This document shows, piece by piece, positions 37,104-46,600 of a stretch of 64,000 nucleotides of DNA. The DNA is from Brachymonas wangyanguii (GTDB lineage: Bacteria; Pseudomonadota; Gammaproteobacteria; Burkholderiales; Burkholderiaceae_C). The stretch covers positions 1,984,001 through 2,048,000 of the forward strand of contig NZ_CP173677.1 in assembly GCF_045055315.1 (NCBI RefSeq), in the 5' to 3' direction. Both the position numbers and the translations under genes were made by a program. Numbering within the stretch: the first letter of the stretch is position 1; each line of letters starts with the position of its first letter. Below the pieces are notes generated by a model that was given only the letters and a program-made list of their open reading frames with translations, was not told where the DNA came from and made no database searches.

Positions 37104-37136
37104 GCGCAGCCGTGCCAAAGCAGGGATAATGCCGGC

Positions 37137-37802
37137 ATGTCCTCTGTCGCCGCCGCCACCCGCCTGCTGATCATTCGCCATGGCGAAACCGACTGGAATG
37201 CCCAACGGCGCATCCAGGGGCATACCGACATCCCGCTCAATGCCGTGGGGCACCAGCAGTCACGGCTGCTGGCCCAGGTACTGACCGACAGCCCGATCCA
37301 CCATGTCTACAGCAGTGATCTGCTGCGGGCCGCCGAAACGGCCGAGGCCATTGCCGCCCCGCATGGCGCCCCGGTGGCGCGCACGCCGCAATTGCGCGAG
37401 CGCCACTTTGGTGCCATCGAGGGCAGCAGCTTCATCGATTTCGAACAGCACTACCCGCAGGACTCGCTGCGCTGGCGCAAGCGCGACCCGGCCTGGGAGC
37501 CGCCTGGCGGTGGCGAATCGCTGCAGCAACTGCGTGACCGCATCGTGCAGACCGTGCTGGAAATTGGCCGCCAGCACAATGGCGAGCATGTGGCCATCGT
37601 GACGCATGGCGGCGTGCTGGATGTGCTGTACCGCGCTGCCACCCGCCAGGGCCTGCAGGCCCCGCGCACCTGGTACCTGCCCAACTGCGCCATCAACCGC
37701 CTGCTGTGGACACCCGAAGGCCTGACGCTGATCGGCTGGGGCGACACGCGGCATCTGGAGGCGCTGGAGGGCGCGCCGCTGCAGGATAGCAGCGTGCGCT
37801 GA
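37137..37802 (+). CDS. Histidine phosphatase family protein (phosphoglycerate-mutase-like)
   Basis: A 221-residue member of the histidine phosphatase superfamily. The catalytic motif LIIRHGETDWN (His near residue 15), the second arginine in YSSDLLRAAETAEAI, Glu in LRERHFGAIEG, and the second catalytic His in VTHGGVLDVL are all present. It resembles GpmB/CobC-type phosphatases; substrate unknown. GATAAT ends 6 nt before the ATG and there is no Shine-Dalgarno. It lies 33 nt after ttcA. Confidence 0.9.
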   Translation: MSSVAAATRLLIIRHGETDWNAQRRIQGHTDIPLNAVGHQQSRLLAQVLTDSPIHHVYSSDLLRAAETAEAIAAPHGAPVARTPQLRERHFGAIEGSSFIDFEQHYPQDSLRWRKRDPAWEPPGGGESLQQLRDRIVQTVLEIGRQHNGEHVAIVTHGGVLDVLYRAATRQGLQAPRTWYLPNCAINRLLWTPEGLTLIGWGDTRHLEALEGAPLQDSSVR

Positions 37803-37805
37803 GAA

Positions 37806-38297
37806 TCAGGCTTCCAGCAGGCTGCGCAGCATCCAGGCGGTTTTTTCGTGCACGTCGATGCGCTGGGTCAGCACATCGGCCGTGGGCTGGTCATTGGCCT
37901 TGTCCACCACCGGGAACAGTTCGCGCGCGGTGCGGGCAGTGGCTTCCTGCGCCAGCACCAGGTGGCGGATCATGTCGTCGGCCTTGGGCACGCCTTCCAC
38001 TTCCTCGATCGAGGCCAGCTGGACAAACTCCTTGTAGGTGCCCGGTGCCGGGAAACCCAGGGCACGGATGCGCTCGGCGATCACGTCCAGGGCGTTCCAC
38101 TGCTCGGTGTACTGGTCCATGAACATCACGTGCAGGCTGTTGAACTGCGGGCCGGTGACGTTCCAGTGGAAGTTGTGCGTCATCAGGTACAGCGTGTAGC
38201 TATCGGCCAGCAGACGCGACAGGCCTTCGGCAATCTTCTTGCGGTTGGCGTCGGAAATGCCGATGTTGACGGGTAGGGAAATGCTTTTCTTGGCCAT
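37806..38297 (-). CDS. dps: Dps family DNA-binding / iron-sequestering protein
   Basis: A 163-residue mini-ferritin that oxidises iron with peroxide and protects DNA as a 12-mer. The dinuclear-site region HNFHWNVTGPQFNSLHVMFMDQYTEQWNALDVIAERIRALG is classic Dps, with conserved His, Asp and Glu ligands. The Lys-bearing N-terminus (MAKKS) is short. AAGGAG 9 nt upstream fixes the ATG at 38297. TACAAT (38357-38352 on the - strand) is a likely -10 with a poor -35, as expected for an activator-dependent gene. It is convergent with the phosphatase gene, 3 bp apart. Confidence 0.94.
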   Translation of the reverse strand: MAKKSISLPVNIGISDANRKKIAEGLSRLLADSYTLYLMTHNFHWNVTGPQFNSLHVMFMDQYTEQWNALDVIAERIRALGFPAPGTYKEFVQLASIEEVEGVPKADDMIRHLVLAQEATARTARELFPVVDKANDQPTADVLTQRIDVHEKTAWMLRSLLEA

Positions 38298-38452
38298 GAA
38301 GTGCTCCTTGTCAAAGTGGGGAACAGCGGTACCCGCTGTCGTGATGACTTCATTGTAAGGACCGGAGCCTGACTTGCTGCGCATGTGCACTTATGACGGT
38401 CTTAGACAGGATTTATGGCTGGCTGGCCGTTTCCGCCACCGCACCCTTCCAC

Positions 38453-39280
38453 TCACGGCTGCACCGCCTCCAGCAGCAACTCCAGCAACAGCTGGTTGCC
38501 CTCGGGCTCCGGCAGCGCCAGCAGTTTGCCGACCATGTCCAGCTCCGGGTTGCAGAACATGCTGCTGATGGCGCGGCCCATGGCGTGTTCGTCGTATCCT
38601 GCCATCGGGTAACGCTCCGGATGCCGCTGCAGCTCGTCGGCTACCAGACGGGCGAATTGGGCGCGCGCCCGTTCCAGGCCTGCCGTATCCGGCCTGGCAA
38701 CCGCCGGACTTTGCCGGATTGCGGCCAACATGGCGTCACGCGTCAGCTGCAGGGCCTGATCCAGCTCGGTGGTGGACATGGCAGACAGCGCCCGCAGCTC
38801 CATGCGCATCCAGTCGCCTGCCGTGATCAGGTCGGAGGTGATGACACGGCAATCGTCGGCCTGCAGGGTGCGCAAAAAGGGCCGGGTCAGAGCGACTTGC
38901 TGACGCCAGGCCGACGCCGGCAGGCGCACCAGGCCAAGCTCCAGCAGCGTGGGCGGTGCACCACCCTGGCTTGGCGGCTTGCCATGCCAGAACAAGGTAT
39001 CCGGATGGCGTTTTTCCATGAAGCTGAAGCCCAGACCATCCAGCAGGCTGATGCCCTGATAGCGCGTATCCGCTTCCACCGCGCGCGCATGCTGCAGAAG
39101 CAGCGCCTTGTGCGTGTCCGGCAGCGCATAGGTCTGGATACGCTGCGCAACAGCATCGAAGCGTTGCTGGGCCACAGCCGGCAGGGGCTGGGCGGCGCGC
39201 TGCTCCAGGCTGGTGCTGCAGCCCGTCAGCAGGAGCAAGCCCAGCAGGGAGGACAGACTGGCATGTCGGAATCGGTTCAT
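38453..39280 (-). CDS. Lipoprotein of unknown function
   Basis: A predicted 275-residue lipoprotein: the signal peptide ends LLLLTGCSTS (lipobox Cys near 21). The mature protein is mainly helical, with no family recognised; one segment (YQGISLLDGLGFSFMEKRHPD) and a conserved-looking C-terminal stretch (AMGRAISSMFCNPELD) stand out. An ATG two codons upstream at 39286 is also possible. It is divergent from prfC. Confidence 0.72.
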   Translation of the reverse strand: MNRFRHASLSSLLGLLLLTGCSTSLEQRAAQPLPAVAQQRFDAVAQRIQTYALPDTHKALLLQHARAVEADTRYQGISLLDGLGFSFMEKRHPDTLFWHGKPPSQGGAPPTLLELGLVRLPASAWRQQVALTRPFLRTLQADDCRVITSDLITAGDWMRMELRALSAMSTTELDQALQLTRDAMLAAIRQSPAVARPDTAGLERARAQFARLVADELQRHPERYPMAGYDEHAMGRAISSMFCNPELDMVGKLLALPEPEGNQLLLELLLEAVQP

Positions 39281-39361
39281 GGGCATCACACCGGTAGAAG
39301 GGAGCCACGCCGCCGCCCGGGGTCAGGCTGGCGGTGGCTAGCCGCAATGAGCGTACCACAG

Positions 39362-39440
39362 TAAAATCATGACTTTGCACGCGATCCGGGTCCTGTGCCC
39401 GGTTGTTCGCGCCTCCAGCCGCCCCTGCGCGGCTTTTTTC
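39362..39440 (+). promoter_or_regulatory. prfC leader with terminator-like hairpin (possible attenuator)
   Basis: TAAAAT (39362-39367) is a possible -10. Downstream, CCGGG-N7-CCCGG (39386-39402) and then AGCCGC-ccctgc-GCGGCT (39417-39434) followed by six T residues (39434-39439) are visible. The second has the form of an intrinsic terminator, but it lies 24 nt before the prfC GTG and the upstream gene is on the opposite strand, so it can act only on prfC's own leader. Confidence 0.5.
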
Positions 39441-39463
39441 TATCTTTCCCAAAACCCGATCCC

Positions 39464-41089
39464 GTGTCCTACGCCTCCGAAACCCGCCGTCGCCGCACCT
39501 TTGCCATCATCTCCCACCCGGATGCCGGTAAAACCACCCTGACCGAGAAGCTGCTGCTGTTCTCCGGCGCGATCCAGATCGCCGGCGCGGTGAAGGGCCG
39601 CAAGGCCAGCCGCCATGCCACCTCGGACTGGATGGAGATCGAGAAGCAGCGCGGCATTTCGGTCGCCTCGTCGGTGATGCAGATGAGCTACCGCGATCAC
39701 GTGATCAACCTGCTGGACACACCCGGCCACAAGGACTTCTCGGAAGATACCTATCGTGTGCTGACGGCCGTGGACAGCGCGCTGATGGTGATCGATGCCG
39801 CCAACGGCGTGGAAACCCAGACCCGCCGCCTGATCGAGGTCTGCCGCCAGCGCGATACGCCCATCATCACCTTCGTCAACAAAATGGACCGCGAGGTGCG
39901 TGACCCGCTCGACATCCTGGACGAGGTGGAGCGCGAGCTGGGCATGCCCTGCTGCCCCATCACCTGGCCGGTGGGCCAGGGCAAGAGCTTTGGCGGCATC
40001 ATCAACCTGCGCACGCAGAGCATGACGGTGTTCCAGGCCGGCAGCGAAAAGCGTCCGCAAGACTTCGAGGTAATACCGCTGAGCGATGAGGACACCCTGC
40101 GCGCCCGTTTTGGCGAAGCCTTTGACCACGCCCTCGAAAGCATGGAACTGGCCGTGGGCGCTTCCGCCGAGTGGGACCATGAGGCCTTTCTGGCCGGCAA
40201 GCTGACGCCGGTGTTCTTTGGCTCCGGTGTGAACAACTTCGGGGTGATGGAAGTGCTGGACGCGGTGGTCGACATGTCGCCCTCGCCCGGTTCGCGCCTG
40301 GCCTACGCCGAGGTCAACCGCAACCGCGAGGAACACATCGTGCAGCCCGATGACGAGAGCTTTGCCGGCGTGGTGTTCAAGGTGCAGGCCAACATGGACA
40401 GCAACCACCGTGACCGCATCGCCTTTGTGCGCGTGGCCAGCGGCAAGTACACGCCCGGCATGAAGATGAAGGTGCAGCGCACCGGCAAGGAATTGCGCCC
40501 GACCAGCGTGGTGACCTTCATGTCTCAGCGCCGCGAGGCGGTGGAAGAAGCCTACGCCGGCGACATCATCGGCTTTACCACGCACGGCGGCGTGCAGCTG
40601 GGTGACAGCATCACCGACGGCCCCAATCTGCAGTTCACCGGCCTGCCCTTCTTCGCACCCGAGATGTTCATGACCGTGGTGCTGAAGAACCCGCTGCGCA
40701 CCAAGCAGCTGCAGCAGGGTCTGATGCAGCTGGGTGAGGAAGGCGCGATCCAGGTGTTCAAGCCCGATGCCGGCGGCAACATGCTGCTGGGAGCAGTCGG
40801 CCAGCTGCAGTTCGAGGTGGTGCAGCACCGCCTGAAAACCGAGTACGACTGCGAGGTGCGGCTGGAAGGCTGCCAGTACACCGGCGCGCGCTGGATCACC
40901 GCCGATACCCCGGCCGAACTGCGCGAATTCGAAAACGCCTATCCGATGCGCATGGCGCACGATGCCGCCGACACGCTGGCCTTTTTGTGCACCAGCCCGT
41001 ATGACGTGCGGCTGGCGCAGGAGCGCTTTCCCAGGATCCACTTCCACCCGCTGCGCGAGCACGCGGGGCTGTCACTCGGCACGTCCTGA
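39464..41089 (+). CDS. prfC: Peptide chain release factor 3
   Basis: Translational GTPase that recycles RF1/RF2 from the ribosome. The 541-residue product has the G1 motif SHPDAGKTT, switch I with RGISVASSVMQM, G3 DTPGHKDFSEDT, and NKMD, all in the RF3-specific forms, then EF-G-like domains II and III. The GTG at 39464 matches the family start (V/M-SYASETRRRRTFAIISHPDA region); the upstream in-frame ATG at 39395 would translate the leader hairpin. Confidence 0.95.
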   Translation: MSYASETRRRRTFAIISHPDAGKTTLTEKLLLFSGAIQIAGAVKGRKASRHATSDWMEIEKQRGISVASSVMQMSYRDHVINLLDTPGHKDFSEDTYRVLTAVDSALMVIDAANGVETQTRRLIEVCRQRDTPIITFVNKMDREVRDPLDILDEVERELGMPCCPITWPVGQGKSFGGIINLRTQSMTVFQAGSEKRPQDFEVIPLSDEDTLRARFGEAFDHALESMELAVGASAEWDHEAFLAGKLTPVFFGSGVNNFGVMEVLDAVVDMSPSPGSRLAYAEVNRNREEHIVQPDDESFAGVVFKVQANMDSNHRDRIAFVRVASGKYTPGMKMKVQRTGKELRPTSVVTFMSQRREAVEEAYAGDIIGFTTHGGVQLGDSITDGPNLQFTGLPFFAPEMFMTVVLKNPLRTKQLQQGLMQLGEEGAIQVFKPDAGGNMLLGAVGQLQFEVVQHRLKTEYDCEVRLEGCQYTGARWITADTPAELREFENAYPMRMAHDAADTLAFLCTSPYDVRLAQERFPRIHFHPLREHAGLSLGTS

Positions 41090-41104
41090 TGGCGGATGCA
41101 TGGA

Positions 41105-41125
41105 GCCGGCCACCAGGCCGGTTTA
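41105..41125 (+). terminator. Possible terminator after prfC
   Basis: CCGGCC-acca-GGCCGG (41106-41121) forms a tight 6-bp stem followed by TTT, 16 nt after the prfC stop. The U-tract is short, so it is only moderately supported. Confidence 0.5.
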
Positions 41126-41212
41126 CCGTTGTTCACATCTGCCCGTAGGCAGCGGCCAGGCGCAGGCGGATAATCACAAGGTTCAATACTGTGATCTTTC
41201 AAGGAGAACCTT

Positions 41213-41962
41213 ATGATGCGACATGCGCCTGGTTACCGCCTGCATGCAACACTGGCTGTTGCCGCCTTCGGCCTGTCCCTGTCTGCCACGGCCGCCACCC
41301 CGCCTGATGGCCACAACGCGCGCAATGCGCTGGACTGGGCCGGGACCTATATCGGCACCCTGCCCTCGGGTTCCGGTAGCGGCTACCAGACCCTGCTGGT
41401 GCTGCGCGACAAGCAGCGCTACGACCTGTACCAGCAGATCGAGCACAAGGGCGAAACCTACCGCGAAGCCACGCGCAACCAGCGTTTCCGCTGGGACAAG
41501 AGTGGCTCCGTGATCCAGCTCTCGCCGCGCAATGACCGCCAGCGCTACTTTGTCAGCGAAGGCTATGTGGAATTGCAGGGCAGCCAGGGCCGCCAGACCG
41601 GCAAACTGGCCGAGGCCTACCGCCTGCAGCAGATGCACAGCTTTCCCGGCAAGCAGGAAGAGCTGCTGATCGATCCGCGCAAGCTCCAGCCCCGGCAGCC
41701 GGCCGGCCAGCAGGTCAGCTTTGACGGCATCTGGAACATGCAGCACGCCACCCAGCTCGGCCACCGCTCGCTGGCAGCCCGCTTCGTGCTGAATTGCAAG
41801 CAGCAGAGCTACCGCATGAACGATGTGCGCTACTACAGCCGCAGCCACCTGCAGGGCAAGCTGCTGGACAGCATGCGCGGCCAGCAGGGCCACGATATCC
41901 CGGTCACGCCCGAGGACAAGGTCATGACCGAGGTCATGCAAACCTACTGCGCGGCCCGATAA
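41213..41962 (+). CDS. Periplasmic protein with NlpE-N-like and adhesin-E-like domains
   Basis: A 249-residue exported protein. A signal peptide (about residues 1-28, ending SATAA) is followed by HNARNALDWAGTYIGTLP, very close to the start of the NlpE N-terminal domain, but the CxxC-containing loop of NlpE is replaced by SGSGSG. There is no lipobox Cys either. The C-terminal part (about 165-247: SFDGIWNM ... ARFVLNCKQQSYRMNDVRYYS ... MQTYC) has the spacing of the surface-adhesin-E type domain, with its two cysteines. AAGGAG 6 nt upstream is a strong ribosome-binding site. Function is unknown; an envelope-stress or surface role is inferred. Confidence 0.78.
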   Translation: MMRHAPGYRLHATLAVAAFGLSLSATAATPPDGHNARNALDWAGTYIGTLPSGSGSGYQTLLVLRDKQRYDLYQQIEHKGETYREATRNQRFRWDKSGSVIQLSPRNDRQRYFVSEGYVELQGSQGRQTGKLAEAYRLQQMHSFPGKQEELLIDPRKLQPRQPAGQQVSFDGIWNMQHATQLGHRSLAARFVLNCKQQSYRMNDVRYYSRSHLQGKLLDSMRGQQGHDIPVTPEDKVMTEVMQTYCAAR

Positions 41963-42007
41963 CGGAGTCGGCCGCCCGCTGCGGGGCCGGGCTGCGTCAG
42001 CGCAGCC

Positions 42008-42637
42008 TCAGCGCCCGGTAGCCGGCATGCCCGGCAGGCGGCTGTAGGCCTGGCGCGTACCGGCCGTGACCGCCGCCAGCACCTGGCCGTACGAGGTCTT
42101 GTGCTGTGCATGCAGCCGCGCCGAAGCCAGCGCGCGCGAGCGGCAATACCAGTGGCAGCTGTGCTGCATCAGCATCAGCTCGGCCGTCATGGCAAAGGCG
42201 CGGCGCTTGCGCGATTCGGCATCTTCTTCGGTATCCGCTGCCTGGCAGGCCAGAATGCCACGCGCATGCACCTGCATCACTTCGCGCAGGTCAAAGCTGC
42301 CCTCCGTGCCCAGATAGCGGCCCAGCGCGGCCTGATACGGAATCGGCGCCATGCGGGTATCGCCTTCGGCACGCTGCAGATCGGCCACAAAGGCGCTGAA
42401 CTGGCGCTGCAGGCTGCGTTCGGTGTCCTGCAACACGCCCCAGACCTGTTCCTGCCGTACCGGGTCCTGCTCGCCCAGCACGCGCAGGTAGCCGTTCATC
42501 AGGCTTTCCATCTGTTTTTCGATCTGGTAGGGGCGCAGGTATTCGGCCAGCAAGGCCATGCGCTTGCGCTGTTCCTGGCGGTTCCAGAAGGACAGGCCCA
42601 GCCACAGGACCAGCAGCAGACTGAAGAGGTGTTCCAT
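42008..42637 (-). CDS. Membrane-anchored protein of unknown function
   Basis: A 209-residue product with one N-terminal hydrophobic helix (MEHLFSLLLVLWLGLSFW), then a long basic and Gln/Glu-rich helical region (NRQEQRKRMALLAEYLRPYQIEKQ) and a C-terminal part with two Cys in MQHSCHWYCRSR. It looks like a bitopic inner-membrane protein with a cytoplasmic helical domain. No family was recognised. Upstream Shine-Dalgarno is weak. Confidence 0.65.
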   Translation of the reverse strand: MEHLFSLLLVLWLGLSFWNRQEQRKRMALLAEYLRPYQIEKQMESLMNGYLRVLGEQDPVRQEQVWGVLQDTERSLQRQFSAFVADLQRAEGDTRMAPIPYQAALGRYLGTEGSFDLREVMQVHARGILACQAADTEEDAESRKRRAFAMTAELMLMQHSCHWYCRSRALASARLHAQHKTSYGQVLAAVTAGTRQAYSRLPGMPATGR

Positions 42638-42843
42638 GTGATGCAGGGGAATGGGGAGACAAGCCGTCTAGTGTAACGGCAGGGCAGCAGGTCTTTGGCT
42701 CTGCCGGCCTGCCAGGCCCGTCCGGCAGCTGGAAATTGTCACACCCCTGTCCCCATGCCGGAGGTACCATGCAGCTATTGTCGGCTGCTGCGGCCGGCCT
42801 GCATCGGTCATCCCCTGCCCCACCCCGTTTCCAGGAGCCTGCC

Positions 42844-43500
42844 GTGAACCATCGTCTTGTCTTCTACACCCACCCCATGTCCCGGGGCCGCATGGTCCGC
42901 TGGATGCTGGAAGAATGCCGCGCCAGCTACGACACCGTGGTGCTGGACTACCAGGGCGGCATGAAGACCCCGGAATTCCTGGCGCTCAACCCCATGGGCA
43001 AGGTGCCGACGCTGCAACACGGCCCGCTGGTGGTCACCGAAACCGCCGCCATCCTGTGTTACCTGGCCGATCTGCATGCCGAGGAAAAGCTGGCCCCGCC
43101 AGTGAACGATGCCCGCCGCGGCAGCTATTACCGCTGGCTGTTCTTTGTGGCCGGCCCGATGGAGGCCGCCGTGACCGGCAAGGCGCTGGGCCTGCTGGCA
43201 CCGCCCGACAAGGCCGGCATGGTGGGCTATGGCAGCCATGACGACGTGATGCGCACCCTGGCCACGCTGCTGGAGCAACTGCGCCAGCAGGGGCCTTTTG
43301 TGTGCGGCCAGGACTTCAGCGCCGCCGACCTGTACCTGGCCTCCCAGCTGCACTGGGGCATGCAGTTTGGCACCGTGGCCCGGCGCGGCCTGTTCGAGGA
43401 TTACGTACAACTCTGCACGGACCGCCCGGCTTACGCCCGCGCCGCGGCCCTGGACGAAGCCGAACTGGCGCATCTGCGCGGCGTACACGACCCGATCTGA
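42844..43500 (+). CDS. Glutathione S-transferase family protein
   Basis: A 218-residue GST. The N-terminal thioredoxin-fold domain (FYTHPMSRGRMVRWMLEE, then NPMGKVPTL and TETAAILCYLAD) has the cis-Pro and the glutathione-binding Glu-Thr pair; the candidate catalytic residue is the Ser in PMSRG. The C-terminal helical domain contains FVCGQDFSAADLYLASQL, the usual N-capping motif. The start is a GTG at 42844 behind AGGAG. Substrate unknown. Confidence 0.88.
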   Translation: MNHRLVFYTHPMSRGRMVRWMLEECRASYDTVVLDYQGGMKTPEFLALNPMGKVPTLQHGPLVVTETAAILCYLADLHAEEKLAPPVNDARRGSYYRWLFFVAGPMEAAVTGKALGLLAPPDKAGMVGYGSHDDVMRTLATLLEQLRQQGPFVCGQDFSAADLYLASQLHWGMQFGTVARRGLFEDYVQLCTDRPAYARAAALDEAELAHLRGVHDPI

Positions 43501-43506
43501 ACACGG

Positions 43507-43534
43507 GTTGCACCTTTTCATCTGGCGGGTTGCA
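43507..43534. promoter_or_regulatory. PutA operator boxes upstream of putA
   Basis: GTTGCA occurs at 43507-43512 and 43529-43534, each within a CGGGTTGCAC context, 22 bp apart (two helical turns). GTTGCA is the E. coli PutA ribbon-helix-helix consensus. Inverted copies (TGCAAC) also lie inside putA at 43886-43891 and 43910-43915. The putA product has the N-terminal DNA-binding domain needed for autorepression. Confidence 0.65.
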
Positions 43535-43692
43535 CTTTTTCGCCCACACCAAGGGTTAACCCGCTATATCTCGACCAATTTCCTCCAGTACCATCGCTCC
43601 CACTCCGAAAACGGCGCGTGATTCGTCATCGCGTCGTCGATTCGGCATCGCAACGCCGCAGCCGCCCGGGCTGGGGCCATGGAGTTTTACTG

Positions 43693-46600
43693 ATGAGTAC
43701 CACCGTAGGAATCAAGGTCGACGACACCTTGCGCGAACGCATTCGCGTGGCCGCACAGCAATTGGGACGCACGCCGCACTGGCTGATCAAGCAGGCTGTC
43801 GTGCAATACGTGGATGCACTGGAGCGTGGCGCCCACACCATCCGCATCGCCCCGCAACAGGAAGGGATCGGCGACGACGCCGAGGTGCAACCCGATGCCC
43901 CGCAAGAGGTGCAACCTTTTCTGGAGTTTGCCCAGGGCATTCTGCCGCAAACCGAGTTGCGCGCCGCCATCACCGCCGCCTGGCATCGCCCGGAGCCGGA
44001 ATGCCTGCCCATGCTGCTGCCGTTGGCACGCAGCAGCGATGCCCGGCAGGCCGAGGCCGTCCAGCAGCTGGCCAGCCAGTTGGTGCAAGGCCTGCGCGAT
44101 GCCCCCGTGGCCAGCGGCGTGGCCGCGCTGGTGCAGGAGTTCTCGCTGTCCAGCCAGGAAGGCATCGCGCTGATGTGCCTGGCCGAAGCGCTGCTGCGCA
44201 TTCCCGACAAGGCCACGCGTGATGCCCTGATCCGCGACAAGATCAGCCACGGCGACTGGCGTTCGCATGTGGGCCGTTCGCCTTCGCTGTTCGTGAACGC
44301 GGCGGCCTGGGGCCTGGTGATTACCGGCAAGCTGACCTCCACCACCAGCGAAAAATCCCTGACTTCGGCCCTGAGCCGCGTCATCAGCAAGGGCGGCGAG
44401 CCGGTCATTCGCCAGGGCGTGCATCGTGCCATGAAGCTGATGGGCGAGCAGTTCGTGACCGGCCAGGATATTGCCGAGGCGCTGGCCAATAGCCGCGCCT
44501 TCGAGAAAAAGGGCTTTCGCTACAGCTACGACATGCTGGGCGAAGCCGCCACCACCGAAGCCGATGCCCTGCGCTACCTGCAATCGTACGAGCAGGCGAT
44601 CCACGCCATTGGCGCAGCCTCGGCCGGGCGCGGCATTTTTGAGGGGCCGGGCATTTCCATCAAGCTGTCGGCGCTGCACCCGCGCTACAGCCGGGCCCAG
44701 TACGAGCGCGTGATGGCCGAACTACTGCCGCGCCTGCTGCATCTGGCCGAACTGGCCCGCCGCTACGACATCGGCATGAATATCGATGCCGAGGAAGCCG
44801 ACCGGCTGGAGCTGTCGCTGGACCTGCTGGAAGCGCTGTGCATGGCACCTTCGCTCAAGGGCTGGAACGGCATCGGCTTTGTGGTGCAGGCGTACCAGAA
44901 ACGCTGCCCACAGGTGATCGATGCCCTGGTGGACCTGGCCCGCCGCAGCCGCCGCCGACTGATGGTGCGCCTGGTAAAAGGGGCCTACTGGGACAGCGAG
45001 ATCAAGCGCGCCCAGCTGGATGGCCTGGCCGGCTACCCGGTGTACACGCGCAAGGTCTATACCGATGTCAGCTACCTGGCCTGTGCGCGCAAGCTGCTGG
45101 CCGCACCCGATGCCGTCTACCCGCAATTTGCCACCCACAATGCGCAAACGCTGGCCAGCATCTACCACATGGCAGGCGGCAACTACTACAGCGGCCAGTA
45201 CGAATTCCAGTGCCTGCACGGCATGGGAGAACCGCTGTACGAGCAGGTCACCGGTGCAACGGCCGATGGCAAGCTGGCCCGCCCCTGCCGCATCTACGCG
45301 CCGGTGGGCAACCACGAAACCCTGCTGGCCTACCTGGTGCGCCGCCTGCTGGAAAACGGCGCCAACACCTCGTTCGTGAACCGCATTGGCGATACCAGCG
45401 TGCCGGTCAGCGCGCTGGTGACGGACCCGGTGGACGATGCCGAGCAGCTGGCGCGCGAGGAAGGCGTGCTGGGGGCACCCCATCCGCGCATTCCGCTGCC
45501 AGTAGCCCTGTTTGGCCAGCTGGGTACACAGGCCCGCCCCAACTCCCAGGGGCTCAACCTGGCCCATGAACAGCAGCTGGCCTCGCTGGCGGCCGCCCTG
45601 CTGCACAGCACGCGGGAACGCCAACTGGCCGCCCCGCCGGAAGTGGCCCTGCCGGATCAGCCGCAGCAGGCAGCCGGCTGGCAGGCCGTGCGCAATCCGG
45701 CCGAACTGGCCGATACCGTGGGCCATGTGTACGAAGCCAGAGCCGAGGAGGCTTCCGCCGCCGCCGAGCGTGCCGCCCAGGCCGCCCCGATCTGGGCCGG
45801 CACCCCGCCCGCCAGTCGCGCCGACATGCTGCAGCGCGCCGCCGATCTGCTGGAGCAGCGCAGCCAGTCCCTGCTGGGCCTGATCATGCGCGAAGCCGGC
45901 AAGACCTTGCCGAATGCCATCGCCGAAGTGCGCGAAGCAGTCGATTTTCTGCGCTACTACGCGGCCCAGGTGGCGGCCGATTTCGACAACGCCAGCCAGC
46001 GCCCGCTGGGCGTGGTGCTGGCCATCAGCCCGTGGAACTTCCCGCTGGCGATTTTCTGCGGCCAGGTCGCCGCCGCGCTCGCGGCCGGCAATACGGTGCT
46101 GGCCAAGCCGGCCGAACAGACCCCGCTGACCGCGGCGGCCATGATGGCCATCCTGCATGCCGCCGGCATCCCGCAGGACGCGCTGCAGCTGGTGCCCGGC
46201 CAGGGCGACACCGCCGGGGCCACCCTGGTGGCGCACCCGCGCGTGCATGGCGTGATGTTTACCGGCTCCACCGAAGTGGCGCGCCTGATTGCCGGCACGC
46301 TGGCGCAGCGCCTGAGCCCGGAAGGCCGGCCGATTCCGCTGATCGCCGAAACCGGTGGCCAGAATGCCATGGTGGTCGATTCCTCCGCGCTGACCGAGCA
46401 GGTGGTGGGCGATGTGCTGGCATCGGCGTTCGACTCTGCCGGCCAGCGCTGTTCGGCGCTGCGCCTGCTGTGCGTGCAGGAAGACGTGGCCGATCGCACC
46501 ATCGGCATGCTCAAACAGGCGCTGGAACAGTACACCCTGGGCAACCCGGATCGCCTGGCCACCGACATCGGCCCGGTGATCGACGCCGAAGCGCGCAGCC

